A DNA stretch of 64,000 nt from Micromonospora humi (lineage in GTDB: Bacteria; Actinomycetota; Actinomycetes; Mycobacteriales; Micromonosporaceae). Position 1 is the stretch's first letter, and each line of letters begins with the position of its first letter. The stretch covers positions 186,001-250,000 of the forward strand of contig NZ_FMDM01000006.1 in NCBI RefSeq assembly GCF_900090105.1, read 5' to 3'. Shown in pieces: positions 1 to 8,700 of the stretch. The notes below the pieces were generated by a model. The model did not search any database and was not told the DNA's origin. It saw only the letters and a list, made by a program, of their open reading frames with translations. Made by a program: the position numbers and the translations under genes.

Positions 1-1038
1 GACTTCGGCAACAAGAAGTACGGCCTGACCGGCAGCACCGACGGCTGGCGGCACGACTACGTCGACCTGTCGCCGTACGCCGGGCAGACCGTGCAGGTGC
101 GGCTGCGGTACGCGACCGACGAGGCGTTCCAGGAGCGCGGCTGGTTCGCCGACGACTTCTCGGTGACCGGCGGCGGCGCGACCACGTGGAGCGACGACGT
201 CGAGGGCGGCGCTGCCGGCTGGACCCAGACCGGCGGCACGTTCACCGACACCAGCGGCGCGGGCTGGCACATCGACACCGGCACCCAGGTCAGGTCGCAC
301 TACTACCTGGCCGAGTGGCGCAACTTCGACGGCTTCGACAAGGGCCTGAAGTACGCCTACGACACGGTCTACTCGCACGAGGCGTGGAAGGTCGACCGGA
401 TCTCCTACAACGCGCCGGGCATGCTGGTCTGGTACCGGGACACCGAACTCGGCGACGTCAACCACGTCACCGGGCAGATGACCGCGCTGCCCAGCTACGG
501 CGCCAAGGGCGGGCTGCTGATCGTCGACTCGCACAACGACCCGCTGCGCCGCACGGGCGCGGCGGCCGCGAAGGACCCGTCGGTGCTGAAGAACCTGCCC
601 AGCCGCCCGCAGTCGTCCAACGCCGCGTTCGGGTTGACGAAGACGTACCCGTTCAAGGAGTGCCTGGAGGCGGCGGACGAGCCGTACAGCGAGTACTGCA
701 CGAAGTTCAAGGCACAGGCGCCGGTGCGGGCCTTCACCGACGCCAAGGGCTGGTACCCGGGCATCGAGATCCGCGACGGTGCGGCGTACGCGCGGGACAA
801 CGACGCCTCGGTGGTCGTCCCGTCGAAGGGCAACCAGAAGTACACCACCCGGGTGGTGAACCCGGACGGCAGCCCGGCGACCGACTGGTACGGCACCGAG
901 CTGGGTGGCGGCGCGATCGTGCTGGGCACCGGCAACCCGCGGGACGCGGGCGTCGCGTACGGCACCTCGATCGTCATCCTGAAGGCCGCCCGGGACAACG
1001 CGTACGCCACGGTGTTCGTGGTCCCGCCGAAGAGCTGA
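1..1038 (+). CDS. Immune inhibitor A-type M6 metalloprotease, C-terminal part (5' end outside window)
   Basis: The frame is open from the first base, so this is the last 345 residues of a longer secreted protein. It aligns by eye with the C-terminal half of the M6 protease encoded just downstream: both have a beta-rich segment with 'VQVRLRYATD'/'VQFRLRYQTD', then a 'FAD/FYGDDF..VT' strand, a Gly/Trp-rich 'GAAGWT' segment, and a 'W+VD.I/Y...G.L..Y/WYRD' stretch. In Bacillus InhA relatives these regions are the post-catalytic beta-sandwich domains; the HExxH catalytic part would lie left of the window. A strong terminator follows at 1100-1135, so it is probably transcribed separately from the next gene. 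Family assignment is secure through the paralogue; substrate is unknown. Confidence 0.85.
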   Translation, partial: DFGNKKYGLTGSTDGWRHDYVDLSPYAGQTVQVRLRYATDEAFQERGWFADDFSVTGGGATTWSDDVEGGAAGWTQTGGTFTDTSGAGWHIDTGTQVRSHYYLAEWRNFDGFDKGLKYAYDTVYSHEAWKVDRISYNAPGMLVWYRDTELGDVNHVTGQMTALPSYGAKGGLLIVDSHNDPLRRTGAAAAKDPSVLKNLPSRPQSSNAAFGLTKTYPFKECLEAADEPYSEYCTKFKAQAPVRAFTDAKGWYPGIEIRDGAAYARDNDASVVVPSKGNQKYTTRVVNPDGSPATDWYGTELGGGAIVLGTGNPRDAGVAYGTSIVILKAARDNAYATVFVVPPKS

Positions 1039-1099
1039 TCAACAACGCAAAACCGGAACCGGAATGCCCGGAAAAATGGGCTGAACGGTCCGGATGAAG

Positions 1100-1135
1100 G
1101 GAAGGGTCGGGAGCGGTATCGCTCCCGACCCTTCC
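1100..1135 (+). terminator. Rho-independent-type hairpin after first M6 protease
   Basis: A perfect 16-bp stem (1100-1115 with 1120-1135) closes a 4-base loop. It lies 62 bases after the stop codon. There is no clear T-run, as is common in high-GC actinomycetes. Confidence 0.8.
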
Positions 1136-1371
1136 GCACATCCATAGATGTCGCTGGGTTTGACCGAACGGACATCGGTGCTGGTCAGCGCCGTGTCGAC
1201 GGACCGGGGTGTGACGGGCAAAGCCGTCCCCAACAAAAAGTTGCTACAAATCGACGCGCACATCTTCACACCGGTCCCAGCAGTGTCTATGTTCACCAGG
1301 GGTCCCACTTGTGGGACGTTCCACCGGCCCGTACCCCCAAGGGGCCGGTTCCCTCACACCGGAGGTACCAC
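1136..1371 (+). promoter_or_regulatory. Leader and control region of the second M6 protease
   Basis: This gap holds no gene. It is less GC-rich than its surroundings and contains two dyads near the start: a 16-bp palindrome GTCCCAC-TT-GTGGGAC at 1302-1317, a plausible operator, and an 8-bp-stem hairpin ACCGGCCC/GGGCCGGT at 1323-1349 just before the GGAGG at 1361-1365. The second would fold in the 5' UTR immediately upstream of the ribosome site. I could not fix -35/-10 boxes with confidence. Confidence 0.45.
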
Positions 1372-3789
1372 GTGCGCAAAGTCGCAGTGGGTCTGCTCGG
1401 GCTTTCGCTGACCGCGACGGGGCTGATGGCAGGCACGTCCGCCAGTGCCGCGCCGACGCCGAAGCTGCCGACCACCGCTCCGTCGGTGGCCGAGCCTGCG
1501 CAGGCTGAACACGACCTGCCCAACCCGCTCGAGGACAAGCGGCGCGCACTGCGCCAGGAAGGCCTCAGCGAGGTCCTGTCCGGCAGGACGAAGGCCGAGA
1601 AGATCAACGGCAGCACGGTCGTCAAGGTTGGCGAGAAGGCTGCCGAGGGTGCCGCGGCGGGCAAGGCCGCCAGGAGCACCAAGGCCGGCAAGGGTCCGAC
1701 CGAGGACCAGTACGTCGAGCTTTCCCGCGAGAAGACCGACAAGATCTTCGTCATCCTCGCGGAGTTCGGCGACGAGCGGCACCCGAACTACCCGGACCAG
1801 GACACCGACCCGAACGTCGCGGGTCCGACCCGGTTCGACGGTCCGCGCGTCAACCAGATCCCGCAGCCCAACCGGGCGGTGGACAACTCCACCGTCTGGC
1901 AGTCGGACTACAGCGCCGATCACTTCCGGCAGCTGTACTTCGGCACCAACCCGGGTGACGAGTCGCTGAAGCAGTACTACGAGGCCCAGTCCTCGGGCCG
2001 GTACAGCGTCGACGGCGAGGTCACCAACTGGGTGAAGGTGAAGTACAACGAGGCTCGCTACGGCCGCTCCAACGGCTACCCGTGCGCCTCGAACGTCTGC
2101 AACAACACCTGGGCCCTGGTCCGCGACGCCGCCAACCAGTGGGTCGCCGACCAGAAGGCGCAGGGCCGCTCGGACGCGGAGATCGCCGCTGACGTCAAGT
2201 CGATGGACGAGTGGGACCGTTACGACTTCGACGGCGACGGCAACTTCAACGAGCCGGACGGTTACATCGACCACTTCCAGATCGTCCACGCCGGCGGCGA
2301 CCAGGCCGACGGTGACCCGATCCAGGGTGAGGACGCCATCTGGAGCCACCGCTGGTACGCGTTCGCCAGCGACCAGGGCAACACCGGCCCGGCGAACTTC
2401 CCGGCCGGCGGCACCCAGATCGGCAACACCGGCGTCTGGATCGGTGACTACACGATCCAGCCGGAGAACGGTGGCCGGAGCGTCTTCTACCACGAGTACG
2501 GCCACGACCTCGGTCTGCCGGACGACTACAACGTCACCAGTGGTGGGGACAACAACAACGAGCACTGGACCCTGATGGCCCAGAGCCGGCTCGGCGCCAA
2601 GAACGACGGTGGCATCGGCGAGCGCGGTGGCGACCTGGGTGCCTGGAACAAGCTCCAGCTCGGCTGGCTCGACTACGAGGTGGTCGTCGCCGGTCAGAAG
2701 CGCACGCTGGAGCTGGGCCCGCAGGAGTACAACTCCGCCAAGGCGCAGGGCGCCGTGGTGGTGCTGCCGCAGCGGGAGTACACCTTCCAGAACGGCAAGC
2801 CGTTCGAGGGGACGAAGCAGTTCTTCTCGGGCAACGACGACGACCTGAACACCACGATGACGCGGACGATCGACCTCACCGGGAAGACCAGCGCCGCGCT
2901 GTCGATGAAGGGTCGTTACAACATCGAAGAGGACTACGACTACCTCTTCTTCGAGGCCTCCACCGACGGTGGCCAGACCTGGGCGACGCTCCCGGGTACG
3001 GCCAACGGCAAGGCGCTCAAGGAGATCTCGCCTGGGCGCTTCGCCCTGGACGGCTCCAGCGACGACAAGTGGGTCGACGTCAACATCCCGATGGACGCGG
3101 CGGCGGGCAAGGTCGTGCAGTTCCGGCTCCGCTACCAGACGGACGGCGGCGTCTCCGCCGGTGGCTTCTACGGTGACGCGCTCACCGTGACCGCCGACGG
3201 CCAGACGGTGCTCAGCGACGGTGCCGAGACCGGTGCCGCCGGCTGGACGCTCAGCGGCTGGAGCATCGTCGCGGAGACCTACATCCGCAAGTTCGACAAC
3301 TACTACATCGCCGGCAACCGGTCGTACACCTCGTACGACAAGTACCTCAAGACCGGCCCGTACTACTTCGGCTACGCGAACACCCGCCCGGACTACGTGG
3401 ACCACTACGCGTACCAGGAGGGTCTGCTGATCTCCTACTGGAACCTTCGGTGGGCGGACAACGACACGTTCGTGCACCCGGGCGAGGGTCGCAACATGAT
3501 CATCGACGCTCACCCGCGGCCGATCTACAACCTGACCGGGGCGCCCTGGCGGGCCCGTGTCCAGGTCTACGACGCGCCGTTCGGCCTGAAGAAGGCGGAC
3601 TCGTTCACGCTGCACATCAACAGCCAGCCGCAGTACATCCGTGGCCAGGACGCGCAGCCGCTGTTCGACGACACCAAGCAGTACTGGTACCCGGAGCTGC
3701 CGAACCACGGCGTCAAGCTCCCGGCCACCGGCACCAAGATCAAGGTCCTGGAGCAGGACGGCACCTCGGTGAAGGTCCGCTTCTCCTGA
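1372..3789 (+). CDS. Secreted immune inhibitor A-like M6 family zinc metalloprotease
   Basis: An 805-residue extracellular protease. The start is the GTG at 1372, seven bases after GGAGG (1361-1365); upstream codons in this frame encode no signal-like sequence. Residues 1-27 are a Sec signal peptide (basic start, hydrophobic core, ASA-type cleavage site). A propeptide-like charged region follows, then the catalytic domain with zinc motif HEYGHDLGLPD at residues 374-384 (H374, E375, H378, D384), the HExxHxxGxxD form of the M6 family. A D-rich calcium-like loop (YDFDGDGNFNEPDG) lies before it. The C-terminal ~300 residues are beta-rich and similar to the gene at 1-1038, so the two are tandem paralogues. 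In Bacillus this family degrades host or competitor proteins; here a role in nutrient proteolysis is an inference. Confidence 0.93.
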   Translation: MRKVAVGLLGLSLTATGLMAGTSASAAPTPKLPTTAPSVAEPAQAEHDLPNPLEDKRRALRQEGLSEVLSGRTKAEKINGSTVVKVGEKAAEGAAAGKAARSTKAGKGPTEDQYVELSREKTDKIFVILAEFGDERHPNYPDQDTDPNVAGPTRFDGPRVNQIPQPNRAVDNSTVWQSDYSADHFRQLYFGTNPGDESLKQYYEAQSSGRYSVDGEVTNWVKVKYNEARYGRSNGYPCASNVCNNTWALVRDAANQWVADQKAQGRSDAEIAADVKSMDEWDRYDFDGDGNFNEPDGYIDHFQIVHAGGDQADGDPIQGEDAIWSHRWYAFASDQGNTGPANFPAGGTQIGNTGVWIGDYTIQPENGGRSVFYHEYGHDLGLPDDYNVTSGGDNNNEHWTLMAQSRLGAKNDGGIGERGGDLGAWNKLQLGWLDYEVVVAGQKRTLELGPQEYNSAKAQGAVVVLPQREYTFQNGKPFEGTKQFFSGNDDDLNTTMTRTIDLTGKTSAALSMKGRYNIEEDYDYLFFEASTDGGQTWATLPGTANGKALKEISPGRFALDGSSDDKWVDVNIPMDAAAGKVVQFRLRYQTDGGVSAGGFYGDALTVTADGQTVLSDGAETGAAGWTLSGWSIVAETYIRKFDNYYIAGNRSYTSYDKYLKTGPYYFGYANTRPDYVDHYAYQEGLLISYWNLRWADNDTFVHPGEGRNMIIDAHPRPIYNLTGAPWRARVQVYDAPFGLKKADSFTLHINSQPQYIRGQDAQPLFDDTKQYWYPELPNHGVKLPATGTKIKVLEQDGTSVKVRFS

Positions 3790-3812
3790 ACCACTGATCC
3801 ACGCAACACCAC

Positions 3813-3849
3813 GGCGAGGCCCGGGCAGGTCACCTGCCCGGGCCTCGCC
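3813..3849 (+). terminator. Long terminator hairpin after second M6 protease
   Basis: An 18-bp perfect inverted repeat (3813-3830 with 3832-3849) has a single central base, so the real loop is about five bases. It starts 23 bases after the stop codon. Confidence 0.85.
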
Positions 3850-3899
3850 CGTTGTGCGCCGCACGGGAACCGCGCCGGCCCACCGCGCGTCCCAGGCAG

Positions 3900-4397
3900 G
3901 TGACCACGAGCCTCGACCGCCGCCTAGCCGCGGTCCTCGCACTGCCCCTGGCCCTGACCCTGGCCGGCTGCGCCGACCGGGAAGGCGGCCCGCAGGAAGG
4001 AACCGACGTGCCCGCGTCCGAGCGTCCCGCCGAACCCACACCCGAACCCGCGACGACGCCACCCACCCCGGCCGCACCCACCCCGGCCGCCTCCTCCGGC
4101 CGGCCCCCGCTCTCCGCGACCGACCTGCCGACGCTCCGGCCGCCGACCGGACCCCCACGGCACCCGACCGACCAGCTGAAGCCGAACGTCCTCGCCGGCC
4201 GGATCAGCCACGGCGGCGGTGGCCCCTGCTACACCCTGGTCACCGACGACGGTCAGGAGCACGGGCTCTACGGCCGGGACAAGGGCACCTGGCCCGCCGG
4301 CACCTGGGTCCGGGTCACCGTGGGCCCGGCGCCGGAGGGCGTCGAATGCGGACCGGGCCGGCCGCTCGGCCTGCTGCGCATCGAACGCGTGGCCTGA
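3900..4397 (+). CDS. Small putative lipoprotein
   Basis: With the GTG at 3900 as start the protein is 165 residues and opens with a short basic region (DRR) and a hydrophobic core ending in a lipobox LTLAGC near residues 18-23, so it is likely lipid-anchored on the outer face of the membrane. A Pro/Thr/Ala-rich linker (residues ~35-85) follows, then a compact domain with a conserved-looking 'GGGPCYTLVTDDG..HGLYG' start and a second Cys ('VECGPG'), possibly a disulfide. An upstream ATG at 3852 would add 16 non-signal residues and is less likely. I recognise no family; function unknown. Confidence 0.7.
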   Translation: MTTSLDRRLAAVLALPLALTLAGCADREGGPQEGTDVPASERPAEPTPEPATTPPTPAAPTPAASSGRPPLSATDLPTLRPPTGPPRHPTDQLKPNVLAGRISHGGGGPCYTLVTDDGQEHGLYGRDKGTWPAGTWVRVTVGPAPEGVECGPGRPLGLLRIERVA

Positions 4398-4481
4398 CCG
4401 GCCGTGCCGCCGTCCCGGAGAAACCCCTGATCCTGCGCACCTGCGGGGCCGACGCACCACCCCCGGCCCTAGGCTGAGCCC

Positions 4482-5414
4482 ATGACCGACCAGCGCGGCG
4501 GGGCCGCCGACGAGTCCTGCGTGATGCCCGAAGGGCCGTGGACGCACCGGTTCGTCGGCGCCAACGGCAGCCGGTTCCACGTCGTCGAGGCGGGCACCGG
4601 TCCGATGGTGCTCCTCCTGCACGGCTTCCCGGAATACTGGTACGCCTGGCACGAGATGCTCCCCGCCGTCGCCGACGCCGGCTTCCGCGCGGTCGCCGTC
4701 GACCTGCGCGGTTACGGCGCGAGCGACAAGCCACCCCGGGGGTACGACGGCTACACGCTCGCCGCCGACGTGGCCGGGCTGATCCGGGCGCTCGGTGAGC
4801 GCTCGGCCACCGTGGTCGGCACCGGCGCCGGCGGCCTCATCGGCTGGACCGCCGCCTCGTTCCACCCCACGCTGGTCCGCCGGCTCGTGGTGCTCGGCGC
4901 GCCGCACCCGCTCCGGCTACGGGCCGCCATCGTCGCCGACCCGCGCGGCCAGTTCGCCTCGGCCACCGCGACGCTGAAGTTCCAGCTTCCCCGCTACGAG
5001 CACGTGCTGACCCGGGACGGCGCCGCCGAGGTGGAGGAGATGCTGCGCCGCTGGGGCGGGCCGCGCTGGGTGGCCGGGCCGGAATTCGCCGACTACGCCC
5101 GGTGCTGCCGGGTGGCCATGCAGATCCCGCAGGCCGCGTTCTGCGCGTTGGAGGGCTACCGGTGGGCGTTCCGGTCGGCGCTGCGGCTGCACGGCTACCG
5201 GTTCGTGAAGCTGATGCAGAAGCCGCTGGTCACACCGACGCTGCAACTGCACGGCGCGCTGGACGAGGCGTCGCTGCCGCGCACCGCCCAGGGCTCCGGC
5301 CGCTACGTCAGCGCGCCCTACGAGTGGCGGCTGCTCGACGGCGTGGGCCACTTCCCGCACGTGGAGGCCCGCGACCTGGTGCTCGGCGAGATCCTGCGGT
5401 GGGCGAAGTCCTGA
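4482..5414 (+). CDS. Alpha/beta-hydrolase (epoxide hydrolase-like) lacking the nucleophile
   Basis: A 310-residue protein with the layout of the epoxide hydrolase/haloalkane dehalogenase group: oxyanion motif HGFPEYWYAW at residues 47-56, 'VDLRGYGASDKP' at 73-84, a cap region around 150-240, an acid-strand Asp near 261 (HGALDEASLP) and a catalytic-type His near 290 (GVGHFPH). The nucleophile elbow, normally G-x-Asp/Ser-x-G, reads GTGAG at residues 113-117, so Gly sits where the nucleophile belongs. The rest of the fold looks intact, so this is either a non-hydrolytic member or uses another residue. It ends one base short of a convergent gene with no terminator between them. Confidence 0.85.
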   Translation: MTDQRGGAADESCVMPEGPWTHRFVGANGSRFHVVEAGTGPMVLLLHGFPEYWYAWHEMLPAVADAGFRAVAVDLRGYGASDKPPRGYDGYTLAADVAGLIRALGERSATVVGTGAGGLIGWTAASFHPTLVRRLVVLGAPHPLRLRAAIVADPRGQFASATATLKFQLPRYEHVLTRDGAAEVEEMLRRWGGPRWVAGPEFADYARCCRVAMQIPQAAFCALEGYRWAFRSALRLHGYRFVKLMQKPLVTPTLQLHGALDEASLPRTAQGSGRYVSAPYEWRLLDGVGHFPHVEARDLVLGEILRWAKS

Positions 5415-5415
5415 C

Positions 5416-5781
5416 TCAGACCCGCTGCTCGCCCAGCCCGGCCACCTCGGTGGCGGGCGCCCAGCCCTGGTAGACGCCGAAGTCGAAGGCCTCCAGGCCC
5501 ATCGCCTCGGCCACCGGCCAGCGCCCGCCGGTGTACTCCACCCGCAACCAGCCCTCGTGCTCGGCCAGGACGATGAACGGCTGCCCCTGCCAGGTGCAGA
5601 TGGTTCGCACGTACGCCAGGTCGTCCACCTCGACCGCCGGCACCACCCGGACGTACCGCCCGGGGCGTACCTCGGTGAAGCCCTCGTCCGGTTCCGGCTG
5701 GTAGAGGCGGACGTCGTCGCCGTCCGGGCTGGCCTGGTACTCCCGGCCGTGCCAGCGCGCCACGTAGCCGTCGCGGGTCAC
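5416..5781 (-). CDS. Small beta-rich protein, possible immunity partner of the upstream gene
   Basis: A 121-residue soluble, acidic protein with no signal or membrane segment. It is rich in aromatic/hydrophobic alternation suggesting beta structure ('RDGYVARWHGREYQAS', 'YVRVVPAVEVDD', 'WLRVEYTGGRWPV', 'VYQGWAPATEV'). Its ATG overlaps the stop codon of the 1103-codon gene by four bases (5778-5781), so the two are translationally coupled and probably made in proportion. I do not recognise a named family. Position directly after the C-terminal domain of a large modular protein beside type VII genes fits an immunity protein, but this is inference only. Confidence 0.75.
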   Translation of the reverse strand: MTRDGYVARWHGREYQASPDGDDVRLYQPEPDEGFTEVRPGRYVRVVPAVEVDDLAYVRTICTWQGQPFIVLAEHEGWLRVEYTGGRWPVAEAMGLEAFDFGVYQGWAPATEVAGLGEQRV

Positions 5782-8700
5782 GCCTCGTCCGCCTTCCGCC
5801 AGAGCAGGGCGTCGGTGTCCAGGACCGCGACCAGCCGGGCGTCACCGTCGGCGCCGACCCGCCACAGCTCGGCGCCGTGCGGCAGCCGGGCGCTGTCCAC
5901 CTTGAACTCGGCGATCACGTCGCTGCTCTCGCCCGGCGCGAAGCCGTTGCCGCGGAACGGCGACCGCTCGATCACCCAGCCCTCCATCGCGCGCATCGCG
6001 GCCTCGTTCTGCCCGCCGTACGGGATCCGGTAGAGACTCGGCCGGTAGGCCGGCCAGCGCAGCAGGTACAACTCCTCGTCGTCGCGGGAGAACGGGGAGC
6101 CGGGATGGCCGAGGCCGAGGGCGTCGTACAGCTCCGCCGGGGTACGCAGGTGGCTCAGCTCGCCGGCCCGGTGCACGAAGCCGGACACCCGGTCGTAGCC
6201 CCGCTCCAGGTAGTAGGAGAGCTGGCTCGCCGCGATCGCCTTCTGCATCGTCACCGGGCGGCTCGGCTGCGCCGCCGGCGCGTCCGACCGGGGCCGGGCC
6301 GCCGGGGCCGGGCCGGTGGCGGCCGGCTCCGGCTCGGTCTCCGGATCGTCGCCGAGCCCCACCTCGGCGGCCCAGTTGGCCAGCGCGAGGACCTGCTCCC
6401 CCGGGTACGAGGCACCGACCGGGCTGCCCGGGTTGATGAGGAAAGACCAGTTCTCGTCCGGCCATCGCCGGATGAGCTGGACGAACTTGACCCGGATCGT
6501 GTCGACGGGGCCTTCGGCGTGCTCGGCGAGCCGCTCCGGCGACGTGAAGACCGCCACGTACCGCACCCCGTCGACCGTCTCGGTACGCCAGGAGAAGCCC
6601 GGGTCGCCGGGGCGGCTGCCCGCCGCCGAATCGAACGCGACCGGCAGCAGCACCCGGGCCAGCAGCAGCGTGGTGAGGAAACCGTCGGTGTTTCCGCTGC
6701 CGGCCGCGGCCAGCAACTCCTCCTCCACCTCGTTCGCCGGCTCGAAGTCCGGCTCGGCCGGCGGAGGCGGGGAACCGGCGGCCACCGGCTCGGCAACGGT
6801 CCGCTCGGCCTCGGTGGGACGGTACGCAGGCTCGGCCGCCGCCGGCGCGAACAACGCCGTGGTCGACTCCTCCGCCGGCACCGGCGTGAACAGGGTCGTC
6901 GTCGACTCCTCCGGCGTCGGCGCGTACAGCGCCGCGGTCGATTCCTCCGGCGATCCCGGCGTGAACAGCGCCGTCGTCGCCTCCTCCGGCGTCGGCGCGT
7001 ACGAGGAGGCGGTCGGGGCCGCCGGCTCGAAGAGCGACGCGCTCGGCTCGACCGGGGCCGCCGGCACGAACGCTGTCGGCTCCTCCTCCGACCCCGACCC
7101 GGACAACGCCGTGGTCGAATTCGGCGACGACGCCGGCCCGAACAACGCGGTCGTCGCCTCCTCCGGCGGCGCCGGGGCGAACAACGCGGTCGTGGCGTCC
7201 TCCAGCGGTGCCGGGGCGAACAACGACGCCGTCGCCTCCTCCGACGACGTCGGCGTGACCGGCGACGCGGTCGGCTCCACCGGGGACGACGGCGCGAACG
7301 CCGTGGTCAGTTCCTCCGGTGAGCCCGGCCCGAACAGCGACGTGGTCGGCTCCTCGGGCGAGCCCGGCCCGAACAGCGACGTGGTCGGCTCCTCGGACGA
7401 CGCCGGAGTGAAGAGCGAGACGGTGGGTTCGGCCGGGGACGACGTCCCGAAGGTCGGCTCCGCGGCGGGATGCGGCTCGAACAGCGACGTGCGGGGCTCC
7501 CCGGCGAGGGACGCCACCGGGGACGGCTCGTCCGGCGTCGGCTCGAACAGCGGGCTGGTCGGCTCGAACAGCGACACCGTCGGCTCGGCGGAGGGCGCGT
7601 CCCGTCGGCCCAGTCGCACCGTCACGTCGTCCGGACCGGCCACCGGCGGGAGCGGTGACGTCTTCTCCTCGACCGGCGCGGCCAGGTGGGGCAGCGGGTC
7701 GGTGGAGCCCGCCCACGGCGCCGTCGCACCGGCGGCCGGGTCGGGGGCGGCGGCGTACCCGTCCGCGGCCGGCGGCGACCAGGCCGGCGCGGGATCGGTC
7801 AGGTCACGGGCCTCGATGACGACGCCCTCGATGACGATCGGCGTGAAGTCACGAGGAAGCGGCGCGGACGGGACGGACACCGGCTCGGCGACCGACGGCG
7901 GCAACTCCTCCACCTCGGCCGGCTCGGCGAGGGCGCGCCATCCCGGGGCGTCCCGCTGCGGGGCGGTCGGCGCCCACTCGTCCGCGGCGGGCACGGCCGG
8001 ACCGGCGGACCGGCGGGGCAGCGTCCGGGTGGCGTCCTCGGGCGGACGCGCCGGCTGGAACGGTGCGGCCGGCTCGGCGGCGTGCGGCGGCGACGCCGGC
8101 TCGTCCGGCCCCACCCCGAACACCCGGGTCGGGTCCTCGCGTACCGGCTCGTTGAGCGGCCGGCGCCGGGGGAACGGCTGGCCGCCGGCGAACCGGGACG
8201 GCGGCGTGGCCCGCTCGGCGGGCCGCCGGGGGGTGTCCAGCGGCGAGGACCGTCGGGTCGACCGGCCCGAGGTGGGTTCGAAGAAGGACCGGGCGGGCGG
8301 TGGCGCCGGCGGCGTCTCCGCGGCCGGCGCGGTGCGGCCGGCGGCGAACGGGTCCGGCTCGCCCGGATGGCGGCGCAGGTCGGTGAGCCAACCGTCGAGC
8401 GCGTCCACGTCGGATCCGTCGCCCGACGCGGTACGGCCCCGCTCGCCGGTGGTCGGCTCCGGACGCGGCGGCGACACGGTCGGGACGCGGCGGCCCAGGA
8501 CCGGACCGGTTCGCATCGGCACCGTCGTGGGCTCCTCGGGCTCCGCCACCCGCCCGCGGCGCTCCGGAGGGACCGGGGGCGGCGGCGGGGACGCGGCCGG
8601 GACCAGGACGGCCGGGTCGTCGTGGGCGGATCCGGTGGCGCCGTTGCGGGCGGCCCGGGCGGCGCTCTGCACCCGCTCCAGGCGGGCCCGGGCACCCATG

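Noticed and set aside
1354..4158. 934-codon open frame antisense to the M6 protease and lipoprotein genes
   Set aside because: Arg/Val/Leu-rich mirror frame caused by GC-biased third positions; no family features and it covers two clear genes and a terminator.
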